Assembly: GCA_040954595.2 (NCBI GenBank)
Contig: CM082577.2
Coordinates: forward strand, 17,546,001-17,610,000
DNA length: 64,000 nt
From: Balanoglossus misakiensis
Taxonomy: Eukaryota; Hemichordata
Direction of reading: 5' to 3'
Position numbers and translations under genes: made by a program
Notes under the pieces: generated by a model
Told to the model about the DNA's origin: nothing
What the model saw: the letters and a program-made list of their open reading frames with translations, nothing else
The model's database searches: none
Shown here: in pieces, positions 1 through 10,902 of the stretch
How the letters are laid out: each line of letters begins with the position of its first letter
Position numbering within the stretch: the first letter of the stretch is position 1

Positions 1-202
1 TATGCATTGTCTTCTCAGGGTTGTTTTTGTCACCAATTTTTGTGTCTGATATTGTGTCCAGTTGAGTGAAATATTGCACGTGTGTCCGCAAGTAACAGCA
101 TAAGACAAGGACTACATGACAACAATGTTCCAGCAGTGCTCATGGTCATATTGATACATTGCCATGGTTAATCAGCCTCTTTTCTGTCATTATTATTTAC
201 AG

Positions 203-3200
203 GGGATTTTTTGGTCACATGTTCTACCGTAGTGAGGAGGCGTCCTCTTTACAAGACAGCTCACAGCAAGTACAGCTTCCATCCCCACACTGGCAGTGGG
301 TGAGTTGATCACTCAGTCATCAAAAAGTTTCTCTAATTATATTCACTCTATGTGCAAACTTTATGTCTTCAACTGTCAGACTCATTCACTATTTTATGCT
401 CAACAGCCTAATGTGTTACTGATGCTGTAATAGCCAATTCTGCACAAAACGATCAAAATAAAAAGGTTGATGGTTGGCGGACATACATTTAATGTATGAT
501 AGTAACCCCCAAAAATAGAAAGGCAATATTTCTGACAAGACAAGCAGAATAAAAATATCCAGGAGTTGAAAAGCACCATGTGTTTCAGGTGAATGAATGG
601 TCAGTGGATTACACATTGGAAGGTGGTACTGACTCTGAAGGATGGCAGTATGCAAATGACTTCCCAGGGTGAGTTTTCTCCATTCGTCTGTCTCTCCTGA
701 TACACACTTTTCATCAGTTGATTGGGAAATTCCGTTGATGTGAATGGCCAACTTTCTTCATTGTCCTCACTTTGAGTTCAAATTCTTTATGGCCGCATGA
801 GGGCGCTAGACTTACAAAAAGGTGTATCACTTTGGCCGTGTGGTATCCAGAGCGCGGCGTTGTGGGATTATTGTATTTACATGGAAAGAAATTCTCTGCA
901 AACTCTATTTTGCCCAACTTTATCATTCTCAGTCTTGTCTCAATATGTTTATAGTATTGGATTGTCATAAGTAATCGAAGCCTCCCCAAATTTTCAAAAA
1001 GGCCCCTGAAATTGAAGACCATGGCTGAAATGTCCCCAACTCTCTGATTCTAGATCAGAGAATAACACTGCTGTGATCACACATACACTGCCTATATATA
1101 CATGCAACCTGATGTGAACATAAGTGAATGCCATACCCATTGCAAAATGGTCTCTGCTATATAATGTGATGGAAATGGCATAAAAAGGCCCATTTTCCCC
1201 TTTATTCAAAATATCGTAAGTTGATGAAACCCTTGAATGCAACTTTTTCAACTATTTTTGACCGTTTTTTTATTTAAAAATAAATCATAGCATTTAATAC
1301 ATTGCAAAAGTGACTTTTTCTGGAAAAAAAACTGAACTCAAAGCTAGCACTTCCGTAAATATCAGCCAGACTGAACTTCCCCTTTAAAAGAACATGACCT
1401 TTAACTCCATTTCTCTGTATAGAGATCCAATTATATACGTACCACAGAAAACATATTTGTCAACCAGATTTGTCTGATAAGATGAAAGTGACAGAAAGTC
1501 AAGTGCATAGATCCATGTCAACATCTACTGATATCAAAACTTTCTTCTGACAGTGAAGAAGTGTCCATTCCCTGGTTTTCTTAACTCTTCTTTTTTATTT
1601 TGCTTTAATTAGATGGTATCACAAAGTCAAGAAATGGAAAGATTATGTGAGGAGAAGACGGTTTGTTAGGTATGTGTAGAGATCTGGGATTGTATATTAT
1701 GGGATGTAGAATGAGGGACTATCTCTCTCTGTTTTGGTTGCATTGCTGTATGTGTATCTGTTCAACTGAAGCCATTTACTCAGGCATGCTAGATCTGATT
1801 TCATTATGTACATATCCATAGGTACCTCAGAGAAAGTGTAGGCTTTGAGTGAAAAGGACAGCTTTGACACCGTGCACGATAGCTTGGACAGGGAAATTAT
1901 AGCTGTTGGAATGAAATCCGTAAGCTTGGTCATCTAAACAATGTAAAATAAAAGCTTTGCACTTATTTTGATGTTGAGGGCGTAAACCAAGATGGCTGTC
2001 GGGAAGTATTTCACCCGTTTTCTCAAACAAAATCGCCAAATTGTGTTGCTTAATATGCTGCATTCAGTGAGGTTCACTTCAGGTTCAATTTCATTTTTTG
2101 TAAAATTTCTGCCCCCATTTTGCAAAACTTGCAGAGAAATCTCTGTTCCTGTTTTCAGTATCAAAGCTGTCATTTTCATTCAAAGGCTACACTTTCTTAG
2201 GTGCCCCTGATATTGCTGTTCATTTATTGGCAATACGGACAAATATGGCTGCTGAAAGTTTCAGTAAATAAAAACTACATGTAAATTGTGAATATCATAG
2301 AAAATTAAAACGATTCAGCTTTACTATAAAACCACCATATGGCATGTTAAGATTCTGATGATGTGTTTGATGAGAAATGAGTGGGATAAAAATTGATGTT
2401 GGTAAAATTTCACCATATAAGTGGTGTTGTAAATGATTATTCTTTCTGTGGACCAGTAATGTGACAGAAGTGTTTTTAACTTACAGGAAATGCAAGTCAA
2501 CTATTCTTGGCCCATGGCTTGAACTACCCCCTCTATCACTCATTGATGTTTCACTACAAGTTGATGCAAAGGAAATGGATGATGACCCTGTTGCATTATG
2601 GGCCATAGCGTCAAATGGGGATGTGGTAACCAGAGAAGGTGTCACCAGAGAATGTCCTGGGGTGTGTGTTCTTTCTGTGCCACAACTTGTTTCCAGTCCC
2701 ACAATGCAGTACATACTACCCATAGTGCAGACACCTCTCTGCACAAATTCACATTTTCATTGTGGGTGCATGCATTTGTGTACTACAAGATGTACTACAA
2801 ACTGCATGATTCATTGATGTTCAATGATATGTTTTAGAACATCAATCTTCATTTCAGTGTGCAATTTCAGTAAAACTAAATCAAAGTGTTATAAAAGTCA
2901 AAGAGAAGGAAACATTGCAGATGCAGTTTTCAGTGTTTCATCTAGACAGGGATGGGGGATTCACCCCTTGTTGACATGTGGACACCCTCTAGCAGTTTGT
3001 CAAGGGGGGACCAGTGCCCCTTAAAATGATGTCACTCACATGTTGTAGTGGATTCCCCCCCCCCCCCCCAATTTTCTTGCAAAGGGGGCATACCCCCCAT
3101 GTTGATACCGTCCTGGCTGAAACACTGAGTTTTGAAGGATGATAACCAGAAATCAGTTAGCAGGTTTAGGACTTTGATAATTGACAGAAAAGTGCAATTC

Positions 3201-6200
3201 CTGAAACTGCCTGTTTTGTGGGTTGCATGCGTGACTGTCATTCTAGAAAGCTTTAGTCTAATTTCAATGCCAAATGTATCATGCTTTTGAAGACTTTATG
3301 ATGTTTACGTGAAGTGGAAAGATGTAAGTTAAAGAATTTGTTCTCCACTTTTTGATTTTTGTAGGGAACCAATTGGTTACATGTGCCCAGTGATCAGCCA
3401 TTTCAGTCGATATCAGTGGGAGGAAACTATCGAGTCTGGGGAATTGCAAAAGATGGATCAGCTTATCTCAGAAATAGTGTCAATCCCAAAAATGTATCAG
3501 GTTAGTTTGTAATTCATAATGCTATGTTTGCCTTGACCCTTTCATCGCTATGGTTTGGTCTAAATTCCATATCACCTCTTGGTGGGCCATATTTGTTGCA
3601 GTGTCATGTGTTGTAGTCAGACTTTTTTACATGTGTAAGAATCGTTTCTACCCAATTCAATTACACAATTGAAATGTTTTATTTATCACACATATCCGTG
3701 ACCATCAAAACTCAATAACATTCGATGTTGACTACCGGTATATCATATTTCATCAAATCGTACCCTGTATGGTGTTAGGTTTGTTTACATTTGAGGTCAC
3801 CATTTTCATGAACATAGTTCCGGGTATCAGCGCAAGAACTGATGATGATTAGTGTGAAATATCAAACAGTGATATTTCACACGAAACAGAGTTATATTCT
3901 CTAGGAAGTGGTGATATCAGCATGAGCATATGATAATGTTGAATATTGAGTTAAGCAAACACTAATACAGTGAAACTTGTCTATTAAGGACACCTTTTTT
4001 GACTGTCTTGACATGGCTCTCCTACGTACTTAGACACACTTGGCAGTCTGAGCCCCCTGTAAAATGTACCTAATCGCACTGGTTTGCACTGTATTGGTCT
4101 GAGGGTCTTGTATAGGCCCTTCTGATTAACACACACTTGGCAGTCTAACAGGCCTGGGAGCCAGGATTCTAGGCACCCTGGAAATCAAACCAGTTTCAAC
4201 CGACTTGGCAGCATTAGGGTTAATAGAGAGGTGTCCTGATTATAGAGGTGTCCGTAATGACAGGTTTCACTAGAGGATGTATGTTACAAAACCCACATTG
4301 TTGATTTGTGTAACTAGTTCTGTTTCCCCTTTATGCCTGTGAGTCACTCCACCACGATCTCTGTTTCCCCAAGGCTTACAGCTGAGGGGGTGACTGACTG
4401 TCTCCTGGGGAGACAACTGCATGTTGTTACCCTTCTATCCTCTCACTATGTGTTTCTGTTATTGACATTGACATGCATACATGTATATGCCAACATGTCT
4501 TGTTGATTTCAGGAGATTGTTGGTTTCATGTTCCACCACCTCGTTTATCACTGCAGCAAATATCAGTTGGTATGAGTGCGGTCTATGCCGTGGACACAAA
4601 CAGTAAGTAGACATACAGTGTTGGCAGATTTGTAGAACAAAAACACTTTGTCATGATCAAGATGATTGTTACTGCACTGGATGTCTCCTCTTTGACACAG
4701 ACCATATGCTTCTGTAAGACCAAGGCAAAATTGAAAAATTTGCTTGCACGGAATAATTATTTGTTGTTGTATAAAAATTTGTCCTCTTCAGATGGATGGT
4801 GGCAAACATTTGTAATATTTTTCCTCAGAAATCTATGATGTCACTTGTTAGACAGAGAAAATATGTACTTGCACGTGAGAGTCCATAGTTGATAAAACTG
4901 GCATCTACAATGAATATTGCCCACAGTTGAGTTTTTCACTGCATTAACTACTTCAGTAGTCACCCTCTTCTCTAAACAACACCTCTACCACATAAATTGA
5001 TAGAAAACATGTATAATACATGTAGATTTGGTACTGCAAAAAGATGTTACGGAAAACTGGCATTAAAAGCCCAACTTTAATTTAGGACTCTTTTCAACCA
5101 CCATAATTATATCAATCACCTGAGTCTTGTAGCATGTCATGTAGCATTTTATACAAGGCACATCAAATATGTAATCTTTTAACTGCAAGTGATCAAAGTG
5201 TGATCAGGGTCACAAAGTTGATGCATCTTGAAGTATCGATTCACGCAGTACTACGCAACCACTCAATCAGTGAACATCCATTTAATTGTGTTTGTTGAAA
5301 TGTTCTGTGAATCCTGTAATCTCATTTCTTCTTATTGTAGATGGCTTGTGGTACCGTAAAGACATTACACTGACATTTCCTGAAGGCACCACATGGATTC
5401 ATGTATGTAACAATGTACATAAAGTGTCTGTTGGACCCAAAGATCAGGTATGCGTGGATTTTGAATCAGTGATTGAATAAATGAAAGCCATTGCTATCAG
5501 ACATGACATCTGTGATGTGTAAACTGTGCTTCAATACTTGCATTATCATTTGTACACATTATCTCATACTTGTCAAATGTACCTCAGCTGTAAAGTTTTA
5601 CGAAAGACTTCCAGACGGTTCCATTGTTTGCTACATAACAGTCCAATATGAGTCATGCAGAAAAGTAAGGTCACAAGAAATTAACATGTCTGGCATCTAG
5701 CTTTCATGAAGTTATTGATTCAGAAATTAGACAGGTTCGACTACAGGATTTTCGTGAACGTGAATGCGTAGAACTCGCGTTCCCATTAGACGTTCAGGTG
5801 AAAAAGCATTTGCCTTCACGTCAACGTCTGTTTGTGTGGCACGTGCACTCTGCATTCGAAATTTGAGCGTGTACATCGTTACGGTGTTGTTGCACTGCAA
5901 CTATTTTATGAAAGTAGGCAACCAAAAATAACTAACAGTGACTAATACATTGCTTATGATTTTATTCATGAACTTTATTAATTAAATCCTAAATCAGCAA
6001 AAATGCATCTGCAGACTCTAAATCAGTACACTAAATTTTGTCAACAATTTTGATTGTAGGTTTGGATCCTGGCTGAAAAAGTCGGAGGTTCCCGATGGGT
6101 TGTCTGTAAGAGACAAGGGATCTCAGATTCCAAGCCGACTGGAGTATCATGGGACCTTGGCATTGGAGTAAGAATACCTTTTCAGTTTTTGGAATCTTTA

Positions 6201-6827
6201 ACCCTTTCACCCCCAATTCCCTGAGGGATTGGACTGAAGCATGATGGTGAAAGGGTTAACACATTATTACATTGCAATAGTCATGGAATTGGAAAGAGCA
6301 CACAGGGGTATACTATTGTAGAGAGGTTGGGACAGGCAGAGAGCAATAAACAAGTACCTAAACAGTGCCCAGTAATATGGTGGCACTGGGCCCTATAGTT
6401 TCAATGGACAACCTGATAGATGCAACAGTCAGAGTACAGGTTGAACCCTCTTGTTTGGGTGATGCTTTTGCAGTGACTCATGAGTTGCTTTCATTGCCCT
6501 ATTTGACTTGTTCTTGAAAAATCCAAGTGAAGTTTTCATGATTAAATGAGTGTTTCATTTTCAAGTATATGCATGCATGGAGTGTTTTTTCACCCTAAGA
6601 AAAGTATGACTTGTATTGACTGTGGCGTTTCTGAATTGATTTGACAGGGTGGTTGGACTCACATCAGTACACGAGGGTGCACCATTATGAATGAGGGAAG
6701 TGTAGAGATTCCAGAAGACTTGTCACACTCACCACAGAAGCCTTCAACAGAGCTGGCAAGTAGTTCAGAAAGTGCTACAATTGATGACACATCATCTCTT
6801 GTCTCACAACACCTCAGTCACACCTGA
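203..6827 (+). CDS. TECPR1: TECPR1, C-terminal part (gene enters from the left edge)
   Basis: Tectonin beta-propeller repeat protein 1 is known to tether autophagosomes to lysosomes and to bind ATG5-ATG12 and sphingomyelin/PI4P on membranes. Nine coding exons translate with consistent phases: 203-299, 589-668, 1613-1669, 2487-2661, 3365-3500, 4513-4602, 5341-5447, 6060-6167 and 6648-6827. The first three encode a dysferlin (DysF) module, visible as VNEWSVDYTLEGG..GWQYANDFPG followed by GWYHKVKKWKDYVRRRRFVR. The rest encode tectonin (TECPR) blades, each with a Trp, a VGP/VGG turn and a VW or LW strand, for example WIHVCNNVHKVSVGPKDQVW. The end reads GIGGGWTHISTRG and then a Ser-rich tail, as expected for the family C-terminus. 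The N-terminal blades and PH domain lie outside the window. The reading frame of the last 30 or so residues is questionable (see findings). Confidence 0.93.
2934..3120. repeat. Dispersed repeat, copy 1 (TECPR1 intron)
   Basis: The block begins GTGTTTCATCTAGA and continues with CACCC..TTGTTGAC, GTGGaCACCCTCTAG, a GGGGGGACC..GTGCCCC tract and then a C-run followed by AATTTTCTTGCAA. The same order of motifs recurs near 45,671-45,870, so this is a member of an interspersed family and not unique intron sequence. It has no coding capacity. The poly-C run (about 3,056-3,069) is part of it. Confidence 0.6.
3852..3882. repeat. Short perfect hairpin in TECPR1 intron
   Basis: A 13-base arm GTGTGAAATATCA is followed after five bases by its exact complement TGATATTTCACAC. 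The symmetry does not extend further outwards. No function can be read from it. Confidence 0.6.
3968..4271. mobile_element. Mariner/Tc1-like MITE (approx. 300 bp)
   Basis: The left end reads CAGTGAAACTTGTC..GGACACC after a TA dinucleotide. The right end reads GGTGTCC..GACAGGTTTCACTA, the near-complement. Terminal inverted repeats of about 27 bases, a TA at the insertion site and no coding frame fit a non-autonomous Tc1/mariner derivative. The terminal base of the right end is mutated, so the exact boundary is uncertain. A related half-end (ATGAAACCTGTC) occurs near 62,899. Confidence 0.55.
6202..6255. mobile_element. Short TTAA-flanked MITE (CCCTTTCA family), intron copy
   Basis: A 54-bp unit starts CCCTTTCACC and ends GGTGAAAGGG, flanked on both sides by TTAA. 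Ends beginning with CCC and a TTAA duplication are what piggyBac-type insertions leave. It lies in the last TECPR1 intron. Other members are at 10,015-10,099 and 31,130-31,200. Confidence 0.6.
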
Positions 6828-6856
6828 ATCTACCAACACCCAGTCTACGAACAACC

Positions 6857-6964
6857 AGCTGATAGAAAATAATGTGAATAACACCATGGCTGAAATTTCA
6901 TTGGAGTGAAAGCTGATAGAAAATAATGTGAATAACACCATGGCTGAAATTTCATTGGAGTGAA
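6857..6964 (+). repeat. 54-bp perfect tandem duplication
   Basis: The unit beginning AGCTGATAGAAAATAATGTG and ending TTCATTGGAGTGAA appears twice in direct succession without mismatch. The period of 54 equals 18 codons. It lies just after the TECPR1 stop codon. Confidence 0.9.
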
Positions 6965-8704
6965 CTTGCTAATCAAATTGTCTGGTGTTTTCACGTGTAC
7001 AAATGAAGTTTATCTAATAATTATTCCATTAAAATTCAAAAGGGTGGCACACAGAATTGCAGTTTTGAGTGACAGTAACAGTACTTTCATTGTGAAAAGG
7101 TCAACAATTCTGTGAAATACAAGCTGTGGATGATACATCCTTACACACATTTTTTTCAAAATTCTGGAATAATGAATTGGTTGACAAACTTATCTGTGAT
7201 CCGAGTCTTCCTTGCAATGTAATGATTTGTGATTTACATGTAGATTGAGTTTGAATTAGTTTATAAAATTTCAGACTAATGATTATATTGTTCAAAGTGA
7301 CTTCATAAACTGCAAAAAAATTATTTGTTTTCAAGAGACATGGAGGTAATTCAAGCTGTGTGATTAAAATAACATTTACATTTTTACTGTACTTTGCGTG
7401 GGCAAATTTCCATTTAGTTTGTGGGAATTATTTTCTACATGTGGTCATAAATTGCCTGCTACTGTATGAATATTTGTGTGTTAAATTATGTCATTACATT
7501 ATTCCAGTATGAAAAAATAGAAGATTTATTTCCAGAAGCATTTTTGTATTTTTCGCAGTTTGTAACCGTGGTCAGGGTACGGTCATTACATTGTATCAAC
7601 CACAGTTCTTGTTTTACTCTTTGAAAAATGTTGAAATGTCTCGTATAATTGTCAACTCAGCTTGTGGTTTAATATCTGTTGACAATTGAAGTCCAGATAA
7701 TTATTCAACTGGCAAGAATAACAATATTTGTCAAGGGCAACAATTGTCTTATGCGCATGTGCCAAACCAGAGACTCTGGTTACAAAAATTGTATACATTC
7801 AATACCATAAGGCGGTGTACTGTCCTAACAATTGGGAAAAGACAGAAAAAGTGGGTGAAACGAAGGGACCAAACTAAAGTCGACTTATACAGTGTGTCAT
7901 AAAATATAAAAGTACGCAAAGGCAGTCCACTATTTGAATGCGTCAAACGCAAAATTTGGATTGGACTAATGTTTGTACGCACGAAATTACACAACATGTG
8001 CATAAGACAATCGTCGACCTTTAAGGCTAAATTACAGAAACTGAGCTGAAAAATCCCAAAGTTGCAAGTGTACCATAGCTTTATAGTAAAAGATGATTCT
8101 GGCTTCCATGGGTAAACTATGTTGATTGAAATACACTCAGGGAAAATAGCCACATCCGAATTTCTGACAATATTCATGACAGCTATATTCTGTGATTGGT
8201 GTCAGTGCATCACAACTGTCTTAAAGTTAAATGAATCGGTGTTACAAACTTTGCAAGTTATATTTCTGCCGATGATTGATCCATACTGGATGTATGTTTA
8301 TTTTTTTCACCAAAAAGGATTCTTCTATTATTGGATGGACTGCTAGTCGCTCTTCTTGAAAACACTTATCTGTAAATGTTTGTCATCTTTGTGCATGCTT
8401 GTGGTTGTAATTTATTTTCACACTCAGAAGTAAAAGCAAAGAGAGACATACTGCATACACAAGAAATATAATTAAATAATATAAGTAGTTGATAACATCA
8501 ACTCAGTGATTATGTGATGATGGTCACAGGAATGTTCTATATTTCAGTTGATTCTTTCTCAAAATTTTGTATAACCTGGTGCATGTTTAGACCAGTACAA
8601 AGTTTATTGCAATGCATTGACATTTTTGACTCAGAAAATGTATTTTGAAGAGACTAAGATGGCAAGATGTTGTACCGGTACTGTAAATAAATTCTTAAAG
8701 TACC

Positions 8705-8710
8705 AATAAA
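8705..8710 (+). terminator. Poly(A) signal, TECPR1
   Basis: AATAAA here, preceded by another at 8,686-8,691, is the only signal pair between the TECPR1 stop and the next gene. On the opposite strand an AATAAA lies at 8,603-8,608, so the two convergent transcripts are expected to overlap by about 100 bases. Confidence 0.5.
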
Positions 8711-8733
8711 AAATGAGGAAAATGTCACAGGAA

Positions 8734-9745
8734 TCAAGTAGTTTGAGTTATTGTTTCTGATACGTTATCATAATTCACATTTCTAAAACCACTTTTCCTC
8801 AGTGCTTCATTGACATGTTGGATAGCTGTATTTATTGCTTTCTTCATAGGATCTGAGAACACATTCCCACTCTTGGAATCTAATCCAGTCTTCCCATGCC
8901 TATGGAATTTCCCTTCCATGTTTTCCAGTAGACAATGATGTCTGTCTCCCTCTGGAGTCAAGTTTAGAAAGTTCATCATGTTTGCAACTTGCAGCAGAGT
9001 ATCATTGATCAAATCTTCATAGTAAATTATGATCTTAGGGTTATTCCATCCAAGCCAGTTTGTGTAGAAATGTTGCCATGCTGGAGTTGCCATTGATACA
9101 TAGTCATGCCAGTCTACACACACAAACTTTTTTTTTATTTTCTCTGTCAAAATTCTGAAAACAAACAACATTTCTGATAATTTAGTACCTTGTAGGTGGT
9201 AGGTTTTTATGCAGTTTTCCAAATCTTTCATTCTCAATACAGGTGTCATATAAATGTTTCCTTGTGATTATCCTCCCTGGGGCAGCCATGATTCGTCTGA
9301 GACATCACAGATTTATTGCTCTGGCTCTAATGGCACGGGTAGCTGGGGGAAAGTTATTTGCATTGAAGTATGGCAGATGATACATGTAAAAAGAGGGATC
9401 ATTTCTGTTGGGGAAATAGAAATGTGAAGTACATGTAAATTTTGTGGAGATATAAATCTGCTGTTTACCAAGTTTCGATTTATGATTGTTGGCTGCCCTG
9501 CAAGCATATCGCCAGCGATTGGCCTTTTCCGTTGGATGATTCTGCTTCTCTGGGGTGCCACATGTGAAAAGATAACCAACAATACTCCTAATCTTCTCAT
9601 CTTGGAGTTGGGGTCACATTACACACATGGGGATTACGTATGAGTAAAATGGCTGAGCCAAAATTGGTCTTTTCTGAATGGAATTCATGAGTCTTGGCAA
9701 CCACTGTTCTAACGTAGATGTGATCCACTCCCTCACCAAGAAATC
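8734..9745 (-). pseudogene. WSCD-like sulfotransferase, 3' exons, probably degenerate
   Basis: The last exon (9,113 down to 8,734) encodes DWHDYVSMATPAW, then the acidic YEDL strand and a C-terminal block with LLENMEGKFHR and GFRNVNYDN. It matches, strand for strand, the last exon of the intact paralogue at 16,722-17,080. A second exon starts at 9,745 in the same phase (GFLGEG.., VVAKTHEFHSEK, AILLIRNPH). That is the 3'-phosphate-binding segment of PAPS sulfotransferases. After RNPH the frame hits stops, and the sequence that should continue to the last exon is only doubtfully recognisable (a TEKANRW-like piece near 9,520). The PAPS 5'-phosphosulfate loop (SFPxSGNTW) is absent from 9,745-10,680. 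It may be a pseudogene, a divergent gene with an exon I missed, or an assembly loss. Confidence 0.6.
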
Positions 9746-10014
9746 CTGATGGAGATTAATATGTAGGATATTTTTGTAACCCAGACAGCTTACAATCTAG
9801 TCCCTGAATAATATTGTAATGTATAACATACATGTATAGCCTGTATTCTAGTGTGCATAGACAGCATTGTTGATGGCTTAATAATACAGTTCACGCACAG
9901 TAGGCATTTCAACATTCTCCTAGAAGACAGCAGGAAGTATTTCAATGTTTCCAAAATTTGTGGATGATTGAATGCTATATGCTTTGTGTGAAGAATAATT
10001 TCCCAATTCTTTAA

Positions 10015-10099
10015 CCCTTTCACCCCCAGTTACCTCTTTTAGGGCCTACCTTTACCATAGAAAACAATGGGTTTGGATTGCACCATAGTGGTGGAAGGG
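10015..10099. mobile_element. Short TTAA-flanked MITE (CCCTTTCA family)
   Basis: An 85-bp unit begins CCCTTTCACC and ends GGTGGAAGGG between two TTAA tetranucleotides. Its core contains CCATAGAAAACAATGGG, which also occurs (inverted) in the decayed copies near 23,012 and 63,340, defining one subfamily. Confidence 0.65.
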
Positions 10100-10159
10100 T
10101 TAATAGACACCATATACATGATATACCTGCTTTGTAGAGTTCTGTGTCACTGTACACAG

Positions 10160-10301
<142 letters not shown>

Positions 10302-10349
10302 CCTTGTCACATATTTGCATATTAATCACACAACCACCTGTTGAATCAC
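10302..10349. repeat. 48-bp direct repeat, copy 1
   Basis: It starts CCTTGTCACATATTTGCAT and ends ACCTGTTGAATCAC, identical to 10,648-10,695. It sits directly against the GATT array. Copy 2 covers the 3' end of the candidate first exon of the - strand sulfotransferase, including its possible splice donor. Confidence 0.9.
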
Positions 10350-10647
10350 TTCTTTACATATACATTACATTATTAACGCTTGATACCAAAACAAATTCCT
10401 GTTGGTTACATCTAAGATTTGATACTGGCTTCTGTCAAAGCATTATTTTCAAATTTACACAAATATATTTCTATAAATAGTTGATATTATGGCTGAGAAT
10501 TTAATTCTACTAAACATTTTATGATTAAAACGACAAGAAAAATAGTATTATCTTGTGGTAAATGGTATATTTTGTGTGCTCTCACACAACAGATTGGTCG
10601 TGATATGATGAGATGACTGAAATTACATGTATTTTGAAAGTTCAACG

Positions 10648-10695
10648 CCTTGTCACATATTTGCATATTAATCACACAACCACCTGTTGAATCAC
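10648..10695. repeat. 48-bp direct repeat, copy 2
   Basis: Perfect copy of 10,302-10,349 with no matching flanks, so only this short piece was duplicated. Confidence 0.9.
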
Positions 10696-10902
10696 AGGTG
10701 TTAACCACTTCTCAAATTTACCGGACAACTCTACATGACTTCGTTCTGTTGAAGAATTGCGGTGTCTGATCGAAGTCAGTGCCGGAGCGGGCATCACTTT
10801 GGCCAGCGGAAGATGTGCGGTGTAAACACGGACTAGCAGCAATATCGCAAGACACAGCAAACCACAAATGATGAAGCAGGTCAGGCTTAAACTAAATTTC
10901 AT
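10684..10902 (-). CDS. Candidate membrane-anchor exon of the - strand sulfotransferase
   Basis: From the ATG at 10,902 the frame gives a short N-terminus, a clear single membrane segment (residues about 7-25, CFIICGLLCLAILLLV) and a Ser/Arg-rich lumenal stem. That is the expected start of a type II Golgi sulfotransferase. The frame is open upstream of this ATG, so an additional 5' exon could join it. Two donors are possible: after CAG at 10,684 (phase 0) or at TCCG|GTAAAT upstream (phase 1). The second matches the phase of the next exon in the intact paralogue. No downstream partner exon carrying the PAPS loop was found, so whether it is still used is unclear. Confidence 0.45.

Larger units (their letters stand above)
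6828..8733 (+). other. TECPR1: TECPR1 3' untranslated region
   Basis: No spliced coding signal is visible in this stretch. It is AT-rich and ends with two poly(A) signals, at 8,686-8,691 and 8,705-8,710, just before the stop codon of the convergent sulfotransferase gene. I therefore read it as one long 3' UTR. A 54-bp perfect tandem duplication sits at its start. Confidence 0.6.

Noticed and set aside
5491-5700. Frame FYERLPDGSIVCYITVQYE that looks faintly like a PH-domain strand
   Set aside because: No splice sites connect it in phase, and TECPR1 runs correctly from 5,447 to 6,060 without it; the PH domain belongs further upstream.
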